A stretch of DNA of 64,000 bases from Sporosarcina psychrophila (GTDB lineage: Bacteria > Bacillota > Bacilli > Bacillales_A > Planococcaceae): positions 3,037,001-3,101,000 of the forward strand of contig NZ_CP014616.1 of assembly GCF_001590685.1 (NCBI RefSeq), written 5' to 3'. The notes beneath the pieces are model-generated. The model had not been told where the DNA came from and ran no database searches. It worked only from the letters and a program-made list of their open reading frames with translations. Below, one piece after another: positions 35,072 to 42,900 of the stretch (position 1 is the stretch's first letter; every line of letters begins with the position of its first letter). The position numbers and the translations under genes are program-made.

Positions 35072-35152
35072 GGAAAACCAGGTTGGTGTCTCTATATAGT
35101 AAGCGGTTGGTTGACGGCTACTTCTTCTGGACAGCTGCCAACCTGGTTTTCC
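35072..35152. repeat. 80-bp hairpin element between SLH gene 3 and anti-sigma gene, copy 2
   Basis: A perfect 15-bp inverted repeat (GGAAAACCAGGTTGG / CCAACCTGGTTTTCC) encloses TATATAGTAAGCGGTTGGTT GACGGCT. It could fold as a long hairpin in RNA and may act as terminator or mRNA stabiliser after the anti-sigma gene. Confidence 0.85.
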
Positions 35153-35189
35153 GAAAAAATTACGGCGGGGTTCCCACACCCCTCCTTTG

Positions 35190-36263
35190 CTATTCTGCTA
35201 TCACCCAACGATCTGAGCCTGCATCCTGCTTCATTGTAAACACCCGCTCCGCTACCCCTTCTCGCTCATATTGGTAGTGGATTTCAAGCTCATTCTCAGA
35301 AACAGGAGCCGTTTTCCGATAAGATGCCTCTAAAAACAGTTCACCTAACCGGCTAATTTGTGTAAACGCAGGCGTTTCCGGCAAATTGCCGAAGCCCAAC
35401 AGTTCGTCATACAAATACAAATCAAAATATTGCTCCGGTGTATATTCACCAGTAAGCTGTCCGGATAAATAATCCATATACATCGAATGGGTACGCTCTT
35501 CCGTTGCTATGCCTACAACTTCTCCATAAATTTTATGCACTGGGGTAATCGCTGCCCCCTGCACCGTTTTACTTGCTGGAAAATGGTTCACTAATAAATA
35601 TTCGCGCGCATTCAACAGCTGGTCGTAACCTCCTACAATCGCGATTCCCTGTTTTTCATAACGATCCCTAATTTCAGATGGCAACGGTTTGCCGTTTATC
35701 TTCAACTGGCCGTTTTTCAGCACGATACGATCTCCCGGGACCGCAATCACCTCGTAGTAGGCATCCATATATGTCGGTAAATGGCTAGTCGTATTTGTCA
35801 TCGTGCGTACAATGTCGCCCGCCTCATAGACAACCTCATCGAATAAATTCGCTTTGCGCTCAATGACCGTATGGAATGCATCCGAACTCCCTGTTAATGA
35901 AAATTTTTCTTTATCCACATAATATAGACCGTCGACTTGATCAAAATTCGGAAGTGACGCAAATTCCTCATAATCAACTGATGACAGTTGATTCTTCTTC
36001 TGCAGTGCCGAGATTTGCGCCAAGTCATCCAGTGGATCATATGGGACACCTGGTCCCTTATTTGAAGAAAGAAAATTCAGAGGGTCGATTGTGAGTATAA
36101 AAAACAGTGCAACTACAGGTATCGCCGCAGAGACAAATAGCACTTGCCAAGAAAACTTTTTAACCGGTGGCCGTACACGTTCATGTACACGCTGCTTTAT
36201 CCGCCTTTCCTGCTTCGATGTATCGCCCATCATTTGATCGAGCTTACTTTTAAAATCGCTCAA
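35190..36263 (-). CDS. Membrane anti-sigma-like protein with signal-peptidase-like extracytoplasmic domain
   Basis: The TTG start overlaps the sigma-factor stop (TTGA). The 357 residues comprise a short basic cytosolic part (1-40, KQERRIKQRVHERVRPPVKK), one membrane helix (about 41-62, VLFVSAAIPVVALFFIL) and a large outer domain. Around 150-260 it follows the type I signal peptidase (S26) layout: GDIVR, then YYEVIAVPGDRIVLKNGQLK, INGKPLP, then EYLLVNHFPASK and KIYGEVVGI. The general-base Lys position (normally KRVIG.PGD) reads YEVIAVPGD, no nucleophilic SMxP motif is evident, and the GDNR box is absent, so it is probably a non-catalytic relative. Position directly behind an ECF sigma gene suggests it holds that sigma factor at the membrane. 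Confidence 0.7.
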   Translation of the reverse strand: MSDFKSKLDQMMGDTSKQERRIKQRVHERVRPPVKKFSWQVLFVSAAIPVVALFFILTIDPLNFLSSNKGPGVPYDPLDDLAQISALQKKNQLSSVDYEEFASLPNFDQVDGLYYVDKEKFSLTGSSDAFHTVIERKANLFDEVVYEAGDIVRTMTNTTSHLPTYMDAYYEVIAVPGDRIVLKNGQLKINGKPLPSEIRDRYEKQGIAIVGGYDQLLNAREYLLVNHFPASKTVQGAAITPVHKIYGEVVGIATEERTHSMYMDYLSGQLTGEYTPEQYFDLYLYDELLGFGNLPETPAFTQISRLGELFLEASYRKTAPVSENELEIHYQYEREGVAERVFTMKQDAGSDRWVIAE

Positions 36264-36763
36264 TTGCTCTCTACCTCCCCGTCCTCTTCCTCAAAAAATT
36301 CCTTTAGCTGCTGCTTTGCCCTTCGCAGCCGTGTTTTTACGGTATTTTCATTCAGCTGCAGATAGTTTGCTATTTCCGCTATAGATTGCTCGTCATAATA
36401 AAATAATATTAAAGGCTCGCGGTATTTTAACGGAAGCTGGAAAAGATTTTTTTCAAGTGTGGCTAGCCGCTCCTGCTCCAACACTACTTCTTCTGCGCCT
36501 TTTGTCGAAACAAAGATTGTATCGAACAGTACATCTTTTTTATGCTTCCACGAGCGCAAATAATCTTTTGCTCGATTGGCTGTCATTTTCGTTAAATAGG
36601 TCTTCAAGGATGCCTCATTGCGAAACTGGTCACTCTTTTGAAAATACGTAATAAATACTTCTTGTACAACATCCTCCGCAGTCGACCAATTCTTCACATA
36701 TAAATAAGCGATACGCACTAAATAACGCGAATGCTCATCGATTATTTGATCAATAGTACTCAT
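36260..36763 (-). CDS. ECF-type RNA polymerase sigma factor
   Basis: The 167-residue protein has region 2 in residues about 5-75 (HSRYLVRIAYLYVKNWSTAE, DVVQEVFITYFQKSDQF) and region 4 in about 110-160 (LPLKYREPLILFYYDEQSIA, EIANYLQLNENTVKTRLRRA). It lacks regions 1 and 3 and is extracytoplasmic-function class, close in style to SigV/SigX/SigW. It lies in an operon: deacetylase 20 bases upstream, membrane anti-sigma-like gene overlapping by four bases downstream. A matching ECF promoter precedes the operon, so autoregulation is likely. Confidence 0.9.
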   Translation of the reverse strand: MSTIDQIIDEHSRYLVRIAYLYVKNWSTAEDVVQEVFITYFQKSDQFRNEASLKTYLTKMTANRAKDYLRSWKHKKDVLFDTIFVSTKGAEEVVLEQERLATLEKNLFQLPLKYREPLILFYYDEQSIAEIANYLQLNENTVKTRLRRAKQQLKEFFEEEDGEVESN

Positions 36764-36783
36764 TTACAAACCCTCGCCCTCTT

Positions 36784-38055
36784 CTACGGCCACGTCATGT
36801 CCCCCTCCACATACGCAACAAACTGCTCAAACGACTTTTTTTCTGTTATTCCATATCGGCATACTTCATAATTTGAAGTCTTCCTATTTGCATACCCTTC
36901 GGTCGTCGTAAAGCCAATCAGCACCCCTGCCTCTTTAGCCGCCGCGATGAAATCCTCAGTATAATGCCCATACGGATAGGCTAATGAAACCGCTGCCGGC
37001 ACTTGCTCAATATTTTGCTGTAAATCCAAAAGAATCTCTTCTTTTGAACGATCTAACGCAATACCTTCACCTGAAACCTTATTAAGTGAATGCAATTCAT
37101 ATGTATGTGCTTCGAACCGGAAAACATCCGCCAGCTCTTCTAAGTCTGCAGCAGTAAAAAACTGCAGCGGACCTTCCGCATCAAACAGCTGCGCTCCCTG
37201 CGCCCGATCCGTACGTGAGGAAATAATGTGCTGAAGCGCACGAAACCCGTATTGCTTCAAAACGGGATATGCATACTCCTTCGTTGACAATAACCCGTCG
37301 TCGAATGTAATGAGCACTGCTTTGCTCGGTACAACAAGGCGCCCTTCCAAATAATCATACAGCTGATGTGCCGTCAGCGTCTCGAAATGATGATCCGCCA
37401 AGTACCCCATCTGCTGCTCAAATACTTCCAAGGAAATCGTACTATCCATCGTTCTCATCGACTCGCGAGGCAAAACCTGATGGTACACAAGCACCGGTAG
37501 ACCCGTATCCATTGCAACGGACTGCTTAGAAATATATCCCGGTCGCTCTCCTATTGTAAGGATATACCAATCCTCTTCCTCCCGTACAATCGGATAGCGA
37601 AACCCTTCTTCCAACTCCAGTATAACGCTGCTCTGCAAATCAGCATCCTCGTAAACTGCCGTTTTTTGCAGCGTATGAACCGCAGCCAACCGCTCCGTAT
37701 GTACAACTGTCGAAAGCTTCTTTTTTTCAACCGTCGCCTGCCCCTTACGGACAAAGGCTGTCATATTTCCCAATCGAAGCTCATAATATGCCTCATCCTC
37801 ACCTGTGATAGCAACGGGCTGATCCGCCTCCAACTCGCCAATCTGCGTCAAGGCCGCCCCTTTCATGTAAATCGGCTGACGTTCCTGCACTGTCAACACC
37901 CGTTCAAATACCCGCTTCGTGACAAACCGCTCCGCTTCCTTACCCTGCGCAAACACTCTTCCTTGCGATTCAACCAAAATCCATATCGCACCAATACTCA
38001 TTATAAATACAATAAAGCAAACAACAAACGACAATTTACTGGAAATCTTCCTCAT
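36784..38055 (-). CDS. SH3-containing polysaccharide deacetylase
   Basis: The 423-residue protein is anchored by an N-terminal signal/membrane helix (LSFVVCFIVFIMSIGAIWIL). Two bacterial SH3-like domains lie at about 55-110 and 125-180 (ERPGYISKQSV), then a NodB-type deacetylase domain from about 185. The NodB domain has VLVYHQVLP, metal motif 1 ITFDDGLLS, the His motif EAHTYELHSL and motif SLAYPYGHYTEDF. Such enzymes remove acetyl groups from wall glycans, which changes lysozyme sensitivity. It is the first gene of the sigma/anti-sigma operon, under an ECF-like promoter, so it is likely a stress-induced wall modifier. RBS is GGAGG. Confidence 0.85.
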   Translation of the reverse strand: MRKISSKLSFVVCFIVFIMSIGAIWILVESQGRVFAQGKEAERFVTKRVFERVLTVQERQPIYMKGAALTQIGELEADQPVAITGEDEAYYELRLGNMTAFVRKGQATVEKKKLSTVVHTERLAAVHTLQKTAVYEDADLQSSVILELEEGFRYPIVREEEDWYILTIGERPGYISKQSVAMDTGLPVLVYHQVLPRESMRTMDSTISLEVFEQQMGYLADHHFETLTAHQLYDYLEGRLVVPSKAVLITFDDGLLSTKEYAYPVLKQYGFRALQHIISSRTDRAQGAQLFDAEGPLQFFTAADLEELADVFRFEAHTYELHSLNKVSGEGIALDRSKEEILLDLQQNIEQVPAAVSLAYPYGHYTEDFIAAAKEAGVLIGFTTTEGYANRKTSNYEVCRYGITEKKSFEQFVAYVEGDMTWP

Positions 38056-38089
38056 TCCTTTACCTCCACTGTCTATTAAGCAACGTACA

Positions 38090-38115
38090 GACGTAGGTTT
38101 TCAGAAAAAGTTTCA
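38090..38115 (-). promoter_or_regulatory. ECF-sigma promoter of the deacetylase-sigma-anti-sigma operon
   Basis: On the minus strand TGAAAC (38115-38110) is followed after exactly 16 bases by CGTC (38093-38090), about 35 bases upstream of the ATG at 38055. TGAAAC-N16-CGT is the consensus of SigW/SigX/SigV-type factors, so the sigma factor of this operon is the natural candidate. Confidence 0.75.
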
Positions 38116-38293
38116 AAAGTTTTTAAAAAGTTTTTTAGGGATGGGAGAATCTATGCTGAAGCCGGCGACTGCACGCAAAGATGAGGATACTTCATAGGTT
38201 AATCCCTCATTTGAATTAGCTTTTGTATTTCTTGATAAATAAGTCCGTTTGTCATTTGTTTAGCCCATCGCCCGCAGGTATTTGAAGATACGC

Positions 38294-38330
38294 AAAAAAC
38301 TCAGCCCTTTTTACGTACAAGGCTGAGTTG
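38294..38330 (-). terminator. Terminator of the LysM-3D gene
   Basis: AACTCAGCC / GGCTGAGTT with U-tract TTTTTT on the minus strand. An almost identical hairpin accompanies the pseudogene copy at 22654. Confidence 0.88.
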
Positions 38331-38387
38331 CATTCTTTTCTTTACAATTTCAGTAAAACTTCTAACTACCAGTAATCGGTAATAGTA

Positions 38388-39098
38388 TCAATCTAGAACT
38401 TTAATCGTAACCGTTTTACGTCCCCAATTTAGTGCGTCTTGCTCATTTTCCATAAAGACATCAATTCTTTTCCCCTTAATAGAACTTCCAGTATCTCCCG
38501 CAATGGCTTCTCCGTATCCTTCAACCCACACGCGTGTTCCTAGCGGGATTATTGTAGGGTCAACCGCAATGACCTTTTTGTCAGGATTTGAACGCAAGTC
38601 AATACCCGATGCCGTTACACCCGAGCATCCTTCACAATAAGCGGTATACGCTGTTGCTGAAACTGTCATTTCATTAGTTGCTGAAGCAACAGCTTTCTTT
38701 ATAACATTGTTAGTAGATGAATTTGCTGAAGCTGTTTTTGACCCTTCTACTACTAATTTTTCTCCTGGGCGGATGATATCACTTGAAATACCATTCTTAT
38801 TCTTTAATTCATCCACTGAGAGGTTGTTATTTTTCGCGATTTCGAAAAGAGTATCACCCTTCACAACTACGTGTACTTCCATCTTATCTTCCACTTTTAG
38901 TTTTTGCGACGGATAGATACGAGTAGAATTTAATCCGTTCAAAGTTTGTAATTCTTCTACGCTTACATTAGCCTCTTGTGAAATAGACCATAATGTCTCT
39001 CCCGATTCTACCGTATGGACGCTAGATGCAGATGCTTGACCCGCCGCCCCTACTGATAATGTTGCTAGTGCTGCTAGTGCAATGATGTGTTTTTTCAT
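38388..39098 (-). CDS. LysM-3D cell-wall protein (YocH/YabE-type resuscitation-like hydrolase)
   Basis: The start at 39098 (MKKHIIALAALATLSVGAAG) is the obvious signal peptide, with GGGAGG upstream; 36 more codons upstream are leader. The 236 residues comprise a signal ending QASA, then two LysM repeats (VESGETLWSISQEANVSVEE and VVKGDTLFEIAKNNNLSVDE). A linker leads to a C-terminal 3D domain (about 145-236) with the three Asp residues in GIDLRSNPDKKVIAVDP, AGDTGSSIKGKRIDVF. 3D domains are lytic-transglycosylase-like wall hydrolases. A decayed duplicate with the same leader and terminator lies at 22.7 kb. Confidence 0.88.
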   Translation of the reverse strand: MKKHIIALAALATLSVGAAGQASASSVHTVESGETLWSISQEANVSVEELQTLNGLNSTRIYPSQKLKVEDKMEVHVVVKGDTLFEIAKNNNLSVDELKNKNGISSDIIRPGEKLVVEGSKTASANSSTNNVIKKAVASATNEMTVSATAYTAYCEGCSGVTASGIDLRSNPDKKVIAVDPTIIPLGTRVWVEGYGEAIAGDTGSSIKGKRIDVFMENEQDALNWGRKTVTIKVLD

Positions 39099-39317
39099 GT
39101 GATGAATTTCCTCCCTTTCACTAACCTGCATTAGCATAACACCCGAAGATATCATAGCCGTTACAGAATTGTGTGCAGGAGATATCAATCGCGTGACACT
39201 ATTCACCTCATTGATTTATTTGTAATATAAAGAGCGGGAGTGACTGGGTTTTAAAAAGACTATGTACCGAATGGGCTTTATTGAAATTCCAAAAAGCTTT
39301 TTCCAAAATGGAGAGAA

Positions 39318-39524
39318 GTGGGAATCAATCTGAACAATAATGATGTGATAAATTGCCAATACCACGAGAATCAAAGTCGTTTGAATGGATGTTGCGGCCT
39401 GGATGGTTGTGACGGCCCAAACCGAGTTTGTGTGAACGGTCATGAAATCGCAACGAAGCGATCGGATTGTTGGGCGTATCATTACACCAGATTTGATCCT
39501 GAAGCTGTAAATTTCGTTGATTGA
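39318..39524 (+). CDS. Small Cys-rich conserved protein, possibly truncated
   Basis: The 68-residue frame from a GTG start carries QYHENQSRLNGCCGLDGCDG, PNRVCVNGHEIATKRSDCWA and YHYTRFDPEAVNFVD. The GCCG-DGCDGPN---C---E-A---SDCW pattern is, to my memory, a conserved family of small proteins with paired cysteines that could bind metal. The bases just upstream read MGFIEIPKSFFQNGEKWESI in another frame, as if a longer gene had been frameshifted. The ribosome binding site is weak. It may be a remnant. Confidence 0.45.
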   Translation: MGINLNNNDVINCQYHENQSRLNGCCGLDGCDGPNRVCVNGHEIATKRSDCWAYHYTRFDPEAVNFVD

Positions 39525-39587
39525 CAGTAATGCTATTCCGCCATAGAAAAATGAACTATTTACTATTAATTCGAAGCTTACCAAATA

Positions 39588-39618
39588 AAAAAATCCCCTC
39601 AATTTTGTGTCGAGGAGA
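39588..39618 (-). terminator. Probable terminator of the deaminase gene
   Basis: On the minus strand CTCCTC...GAGGGG encloses an 11-nt loop and is followed by ATTTTTTTATTT, 33 bases past the stop at 39651. Confidence 0.65.
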
Positions 39619-39650
39619 CTGAACTCTTTAGGGATGATGAAGGAATCTTA

Positions 39651-40901
39651 TTATTGTTTTAAGAAATCTATTTCTATTTCATTTTTTCGTGGTTCACGTT
39701 TAAACAGATATTTACCATTCCTAATTGATGCAATTACTTCTGCACGCTCACGAATTGCTTCATAAGTATCTTGTGCATCTAAAACGATAAAGTTAGCTGG
39801 TTTTCCCACTTCAATGCCATACTCATCGTTTACTCTCATAAGGTTTGCACCGTGGTATGTGATTAGGTTGAACGCCTTATTGATTTCATCAATGTGTGTA
39901 TAATGTGCTAAATGGATACCATTGTCTAAAATGTTCATCATATTTCCATTGCCTAATGGATACCAGTAATCCGCAATGGAATCTTGAGCAAATGCAACAT
40001 TATTCCCATTATTTAATAACTCTTTTACTCGTGTTAAACCACGGCGTTTAGGATAACTGTCGCCACGTCCTTGTAGATGCGCGTTTTCAGTTGGACAAGA
40101 AATAAAATTAATTTGTGATTCTTTAAATAAACCTAACATTTTATTGGCATAACTGTTATCTACTGAACCAAAGCTACATGTATGACTTGCTGTTGTGTAT
40201 TTACCATAGTTTTTTTCCATAACAAACGCATTTAACACTTCTAAAAACCGACTATTTGGATCATCGTTTTCATCACAGTGAATATCAATCATCACGTTAT
40301 ATTTTATTGCCATATTGACAATACGTTTCAATGATTCAACGCCATGTTCATATGAAATTTCAAAGTGTGGGATTCCTCCCGCTACGTCAGCACCCATTTT
40401 AAGTGCTTCTTCCATTAAACGTTCTGCACCTTTATATCTAAAGAACCCTTCTTGAGGAAATGCTACAAGTTGTAATGTAACGATATCTTTCAATTCTTCG
40501 CGTAGTTTAATTAAAGCTTTCATCCCTGTTAAATTAGGATCAGTAATATCTACATGCGTACGAATGAACTGAACCCCTTTACTCAATTCTTTTTGAATTC
40601 CTTTAATCGCACGTCCACGCACCATTTCTTCAGTCAATGATTTCTTATTATCACTCCAACGCTGTATACCTTCAAATAACGTACCTGATACATTCGCATT
40701 TCCTTCTCCTAGCCCTGAAAAGATATAATCCAAGTGTAAATGAGGGTCAACATAGGGTGGCAACACCAAACAGCCTTTTAGATCAATCACTTCATCTGCG
40801 TTGTTTAAATTATTACCGATTGCTTTAAACTGACCGTTTCCCACTAAAAATTCATGGGATTCTGGATCCCCATATATATTCGCATTAATAAATTTCTTCA
40901 T
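39651..40901 (-). CDS. Cytosine deaminase-like amidohydrolase (CodA family)
   Basis: This 416-residue cytosolic metal-dependent amidohydrolase has the HxH motif in VDPHLHLDYIF, IRTHVDITDPN, the metal/catalytic His-Glu in MIDIHCDENDDPNSR, ASHTCSFGS and the final metal Asp in AFAQDSIADYWYPLGNGN, as in CodA. CodA relatives deaminate cytosine, isocytosine, creatinine or related rings. With the creatinase-like M24 gene 2 kb away, a creatinine- or pyrimidine-type substrate is possible, which is inference. RBS is AAAGGAG. It is a separate transcription unit from the ProDH operon because a terminator and a repeat copy lie between. Confidence 0.82.
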   Translation of the reverse strand: MKKFINANIYGDPESHEFLVGNGQFKAIGNNLNNADEVIDLKGCLVLPPYVDPHLHLDYIFSGLGEGNANVSGTLFEGIQRWSDNKKSLTEEMVRGRAIKGIQKELSKGVQFIRTHVDITDPNLTGMKALIKLREELKDIVTLQLVAFPQEGFFRYKGAERLMEEALKMGADVAGGIPHFEISYEHGVESLKRIVNMAIKYNVMIDIHCDENDDPNSRFLEVLNAFVMEKNYGKYTTASHTCSFGSVDNSYANKMLGLFKESQINFISCPTENAHLQGRGDSYPKRRGLTRVKELLNNGNNVAFAQDSIADYWYPLGNGNMMNILDNGIHLAHYTHIDEINKAFNLITYHGANLMRVNDEYGIEVGKPANFIVLDAQDTYEAIRERAEVIASIRNGKYLFKREPRKNEIEIDFLKQ

Positions 40902-41075
40902 GTATACATCACTCCTTTAGTCATTCTAATATAGTACATTGTTATATTCCAGTTAGCCTTCAGACCACTGAAAACATGAAAGAAGGAGGGATTAGGCTAT
41001 TTTACCCTTCTTTTTTAAAAATATTTCCCCATTGCTATTTGTGTTGGCGACAAGTAGTAAGTCTTGTGACAATTT

Positions 41076-41228
41076 AAATGAAGTATCTGTGTCAGACTAA
41101 GAACAAACAATTCATATATTAAAGTAATTATACGAAAGTAAAGAAAAATCGCCCAGGTATTGATTTACTTTGTATTAGAGAATTGAGTTGCATTTACTAA
41201 ATAGCTTCCCGCGTAGGTGCATAGTTTT
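41076..41228. repeat. Dispersed GGTACC element, copy 7
   Basis: AAGTATCTGTGTCAGACTAA (left end decayed), AAAGTAAAGAAAAATCGCCC and GGTATTGATTTACTTTGTAT are shared; the right end reads GCGTAGGTGCATAG. Confidence 0.8.
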
Positions 41229-41243
41229 TATTCACACAAAACG

Positions 41244-41276
41244 CCCGGTTCAAATGATAGCCTCATTTGAATCGGG
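41244..41276 (-). terminator. Terminator of the M24-UPF0316-ProDH operon
   Basis: CCCGGTTCAAATGA / TCATTTGAATCGGG with a 5-nt loop; T-run follows on the minus strand, 25 bases past the ProDH stop. Confidence 0.85.
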
Positions 41277-41300
41277 ATTGCTATTCGTATTATGGAAAAT

Positions 41301-42275
41301 TTATTTCCTTTTAGACACTCTACCCAGCAAAAATGCCCCTGCCGATAGACAAATAACCTTATTCGTTTTCTTATTAAACATTTGTTTAACAACGAGATTT
41401 AAATTCTGTGGACGTTCCGCAAGACGCCTCATGAAATAGCCATACCAGTCACTACCAAAAGGAACGTATGTACAGAAATTATAGCCTTCACTCGACAATT
41501 GAAGCTGCATATCTGTTCTAAAGCCGTACAACATTTGGAATTCGAACTTGTCATTTGAGATGTTGTTCGTTTTCACAAACTTTTTCACATGATTAATGAC
41601 TACATGGTCATGTGTCGCAATTGAAGTGAATTTACCGTTTAACAGATGCCATTCGATGAGCTTAATATAGTTATCATCAATTTCTTTCTTATTTTGATAG
41701 GCAAATTCTTCTGACTCTTTGTATGCACCTTTCACAATCCGTAAGCGGTAGTTTTTATATTTTTGGATGTCATCTACTGCTCGGAAGAAATAAGCTTGAA
41801 TCACTGTTCCTATATTAGAATACTCCTCAGATAGCGTTTCTAATAAATCAAACGATGATTGTAGACGGTTGTAATCCTCCATGTCAAAGTTGATGAAAAT
41901 ATCATAAGCGCTCGCTTTACTCACGATTTCCTTTAAATTTTCCAAACAGAAATCATAGTCGATATCCAGACCAAGTTGAGACGGTTTTAATGAGATATGT
42001 GCATCCACTTTATGTGTATGGATTCCTTCGATCACCTCAAGAATTTGTCCTTTTGCTTCGATGGCTTCCTCTTTTTCAAAAACGAATTCGCCTAAATTAT
42101 CGACCGTACAAGAAATCCCTTGCGCATTCAGTTCTTTTATACTTTCAATCGTTTCAGCGACATTCGTCCCTGCGACAACATGTTGTGCGCCTAATTTCAA
42201 ACCGTACTTTTTTGCTGCAGTATTTAGTAGTTGGTTTTGGGATAAACCAATAAATAAATCTTTTAATAAAGCCAT
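41301..42275 (-). CDS. Proline dehydrogenase (single-domain)
   Basis: The start is at 42275 (MALLKDLFIGLSQNQLLNTA), with GTGAGGGG seven bases upstream; a longer reading overlaps the preceding gene. The 324-residue protein is a TIM-barrel FAD enzyme of the short Firmicute ProDH type: SCTVDNLGEFVFEKEEAI, AHISLKPSQLGLDID, INFDMEDYNRL, RLRIVKGAYKESEEFAYQN, IATHDHVVINHV, FEFQMLYGFR, YVPFGSDWYGYFMRRLAERP. It oxidises proline to pyrroline-5-carboxylate, passing electrons to quinone. It is the last gene of an operon with an M24 hydrolase, suggesting that hydrolase delivers proline or a relative. Confidence 0.9.
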   Translation of the reverse strand: MALLKDLFIGLSQNQLLNTAAKKYGLKLGAQHVVAGTNVAETIESIKELNAQGISCTVDNLGEFVFEKEEAIEAKGQILEVIEGIHTHKVDAHISLKPSQLGLDIDYDFCLENLKEIVSKASAYDIFINFDMEDYNRLQSSFDLLETLSEEYSNIGTVIQAYFFRAVDDIQKYKNYRLRIVKGAYKESEEFAYQNKKEIDDNYIKLIEWHLLNGKFTSIATHDHVVINHVKKFVKTNNISNDKFEFQMLYGFRTDMQLQLSSEGYNFCTYVPFGSDWYGYFMRRLAERPQNLNLVVKQMFNKKTNKVICLSAGAFLLGRVSKRK

Positions 42276-42330
42276 TCTCATACCCCTCACTCTATTTTTA
42301 TCGGTATTCATATTCAACATTTTCTTCAGA

Positions 42331-42855
42331 TTAATTTCGTCCTGAGTTAAGGTTTTTAAGCAAAAATCCGCCGTTGAACTTGTTCGGTTCATAGGAGATG
42401 ATAAATGCTTTAGGCGCATATGAGAGGACAAGTTTTCTTAATTTCTGTTCGTAATTTCGTTTCGCTAACACTTTCATAACGAGTCGTTTACCATCTTTTC
42501 CATCTGCAACCCAAGAAGTTACACCATACCCTTGTTCCCGGATTTTCATGGGAATTTCAATCTCAAGTGAATCAACGACAACGTCAAAGACGATATAACC
42601 GAGTGCCAAGCGCTCTTCAATCTTACTTCCGAGGAAGACACCCATTCCCCAGCCTATACAATACGCTGCAATATTGATGGGATTATCTAAATTGTCCAGA
42701 ACAATTGTCAATCCCATCAGGTACACAAACACTTCGCCCGTCGATAGAATCGATGCCGCCATTCGGTACCCTTTAATGACTAGGATGACGCGCAACGTGA
42801 ATAAGGAAACATAAACGATATTAATGGCGATGATGATAAATAGTATAGCTGTCAT
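42331..42855 (-). CDS. UPF0316 (DUF2179) membrane protein
   Basis: The 174-residue protein has three N-terminal membrane helices (LFIIIAINIVYVSLFTLRVI, GEVFVYLMGLTIVLDN, YCIGWGMGVFLGS) and a soluble C-terminal DUF2179 domain (EIPMKIREQGYGVTSWVADG, KDGKRLVMKVLAKRNYEQKL, PKAFIISYEP). The UPF0316 family is conserved in Firmicutes with unknown function. It lies 45 bases downstream of the M24 gene and about 55 bases before ProDH, so probably co-transcribed. RBS is GAGGGGG. Confidence 0.85.
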   Translation of the reverse strand: MTAILFIIIAINIVYVSLFTLRVILVIKGYRMAASILSTGEVFVYLMGLTIVLDNLDNPINIAAYCIGWGMGVFLGSKIEERLALGYIVFDVVVDSLEIEIPMKIREQGYGVTSWVADGKDGKRLVMKVLAKRNYEQKLRKLVLSYAPKAFIISYEPNKFNGGFLLKNLNSGRN

Positions 42856-42900
42856 GGGATCCCCCTCAGGTCTTTACCTAATAATTACTTGAAATGTCAT

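Noticed and set aside
39099..39235. Cyclic-di-AMP (ydaO-type) riboswitch before the LysM-3D gene
   Set aside because: The leader is conserved in the pseudogene copy, but I could not match the ydaO core sequence, so I report only the conservation.
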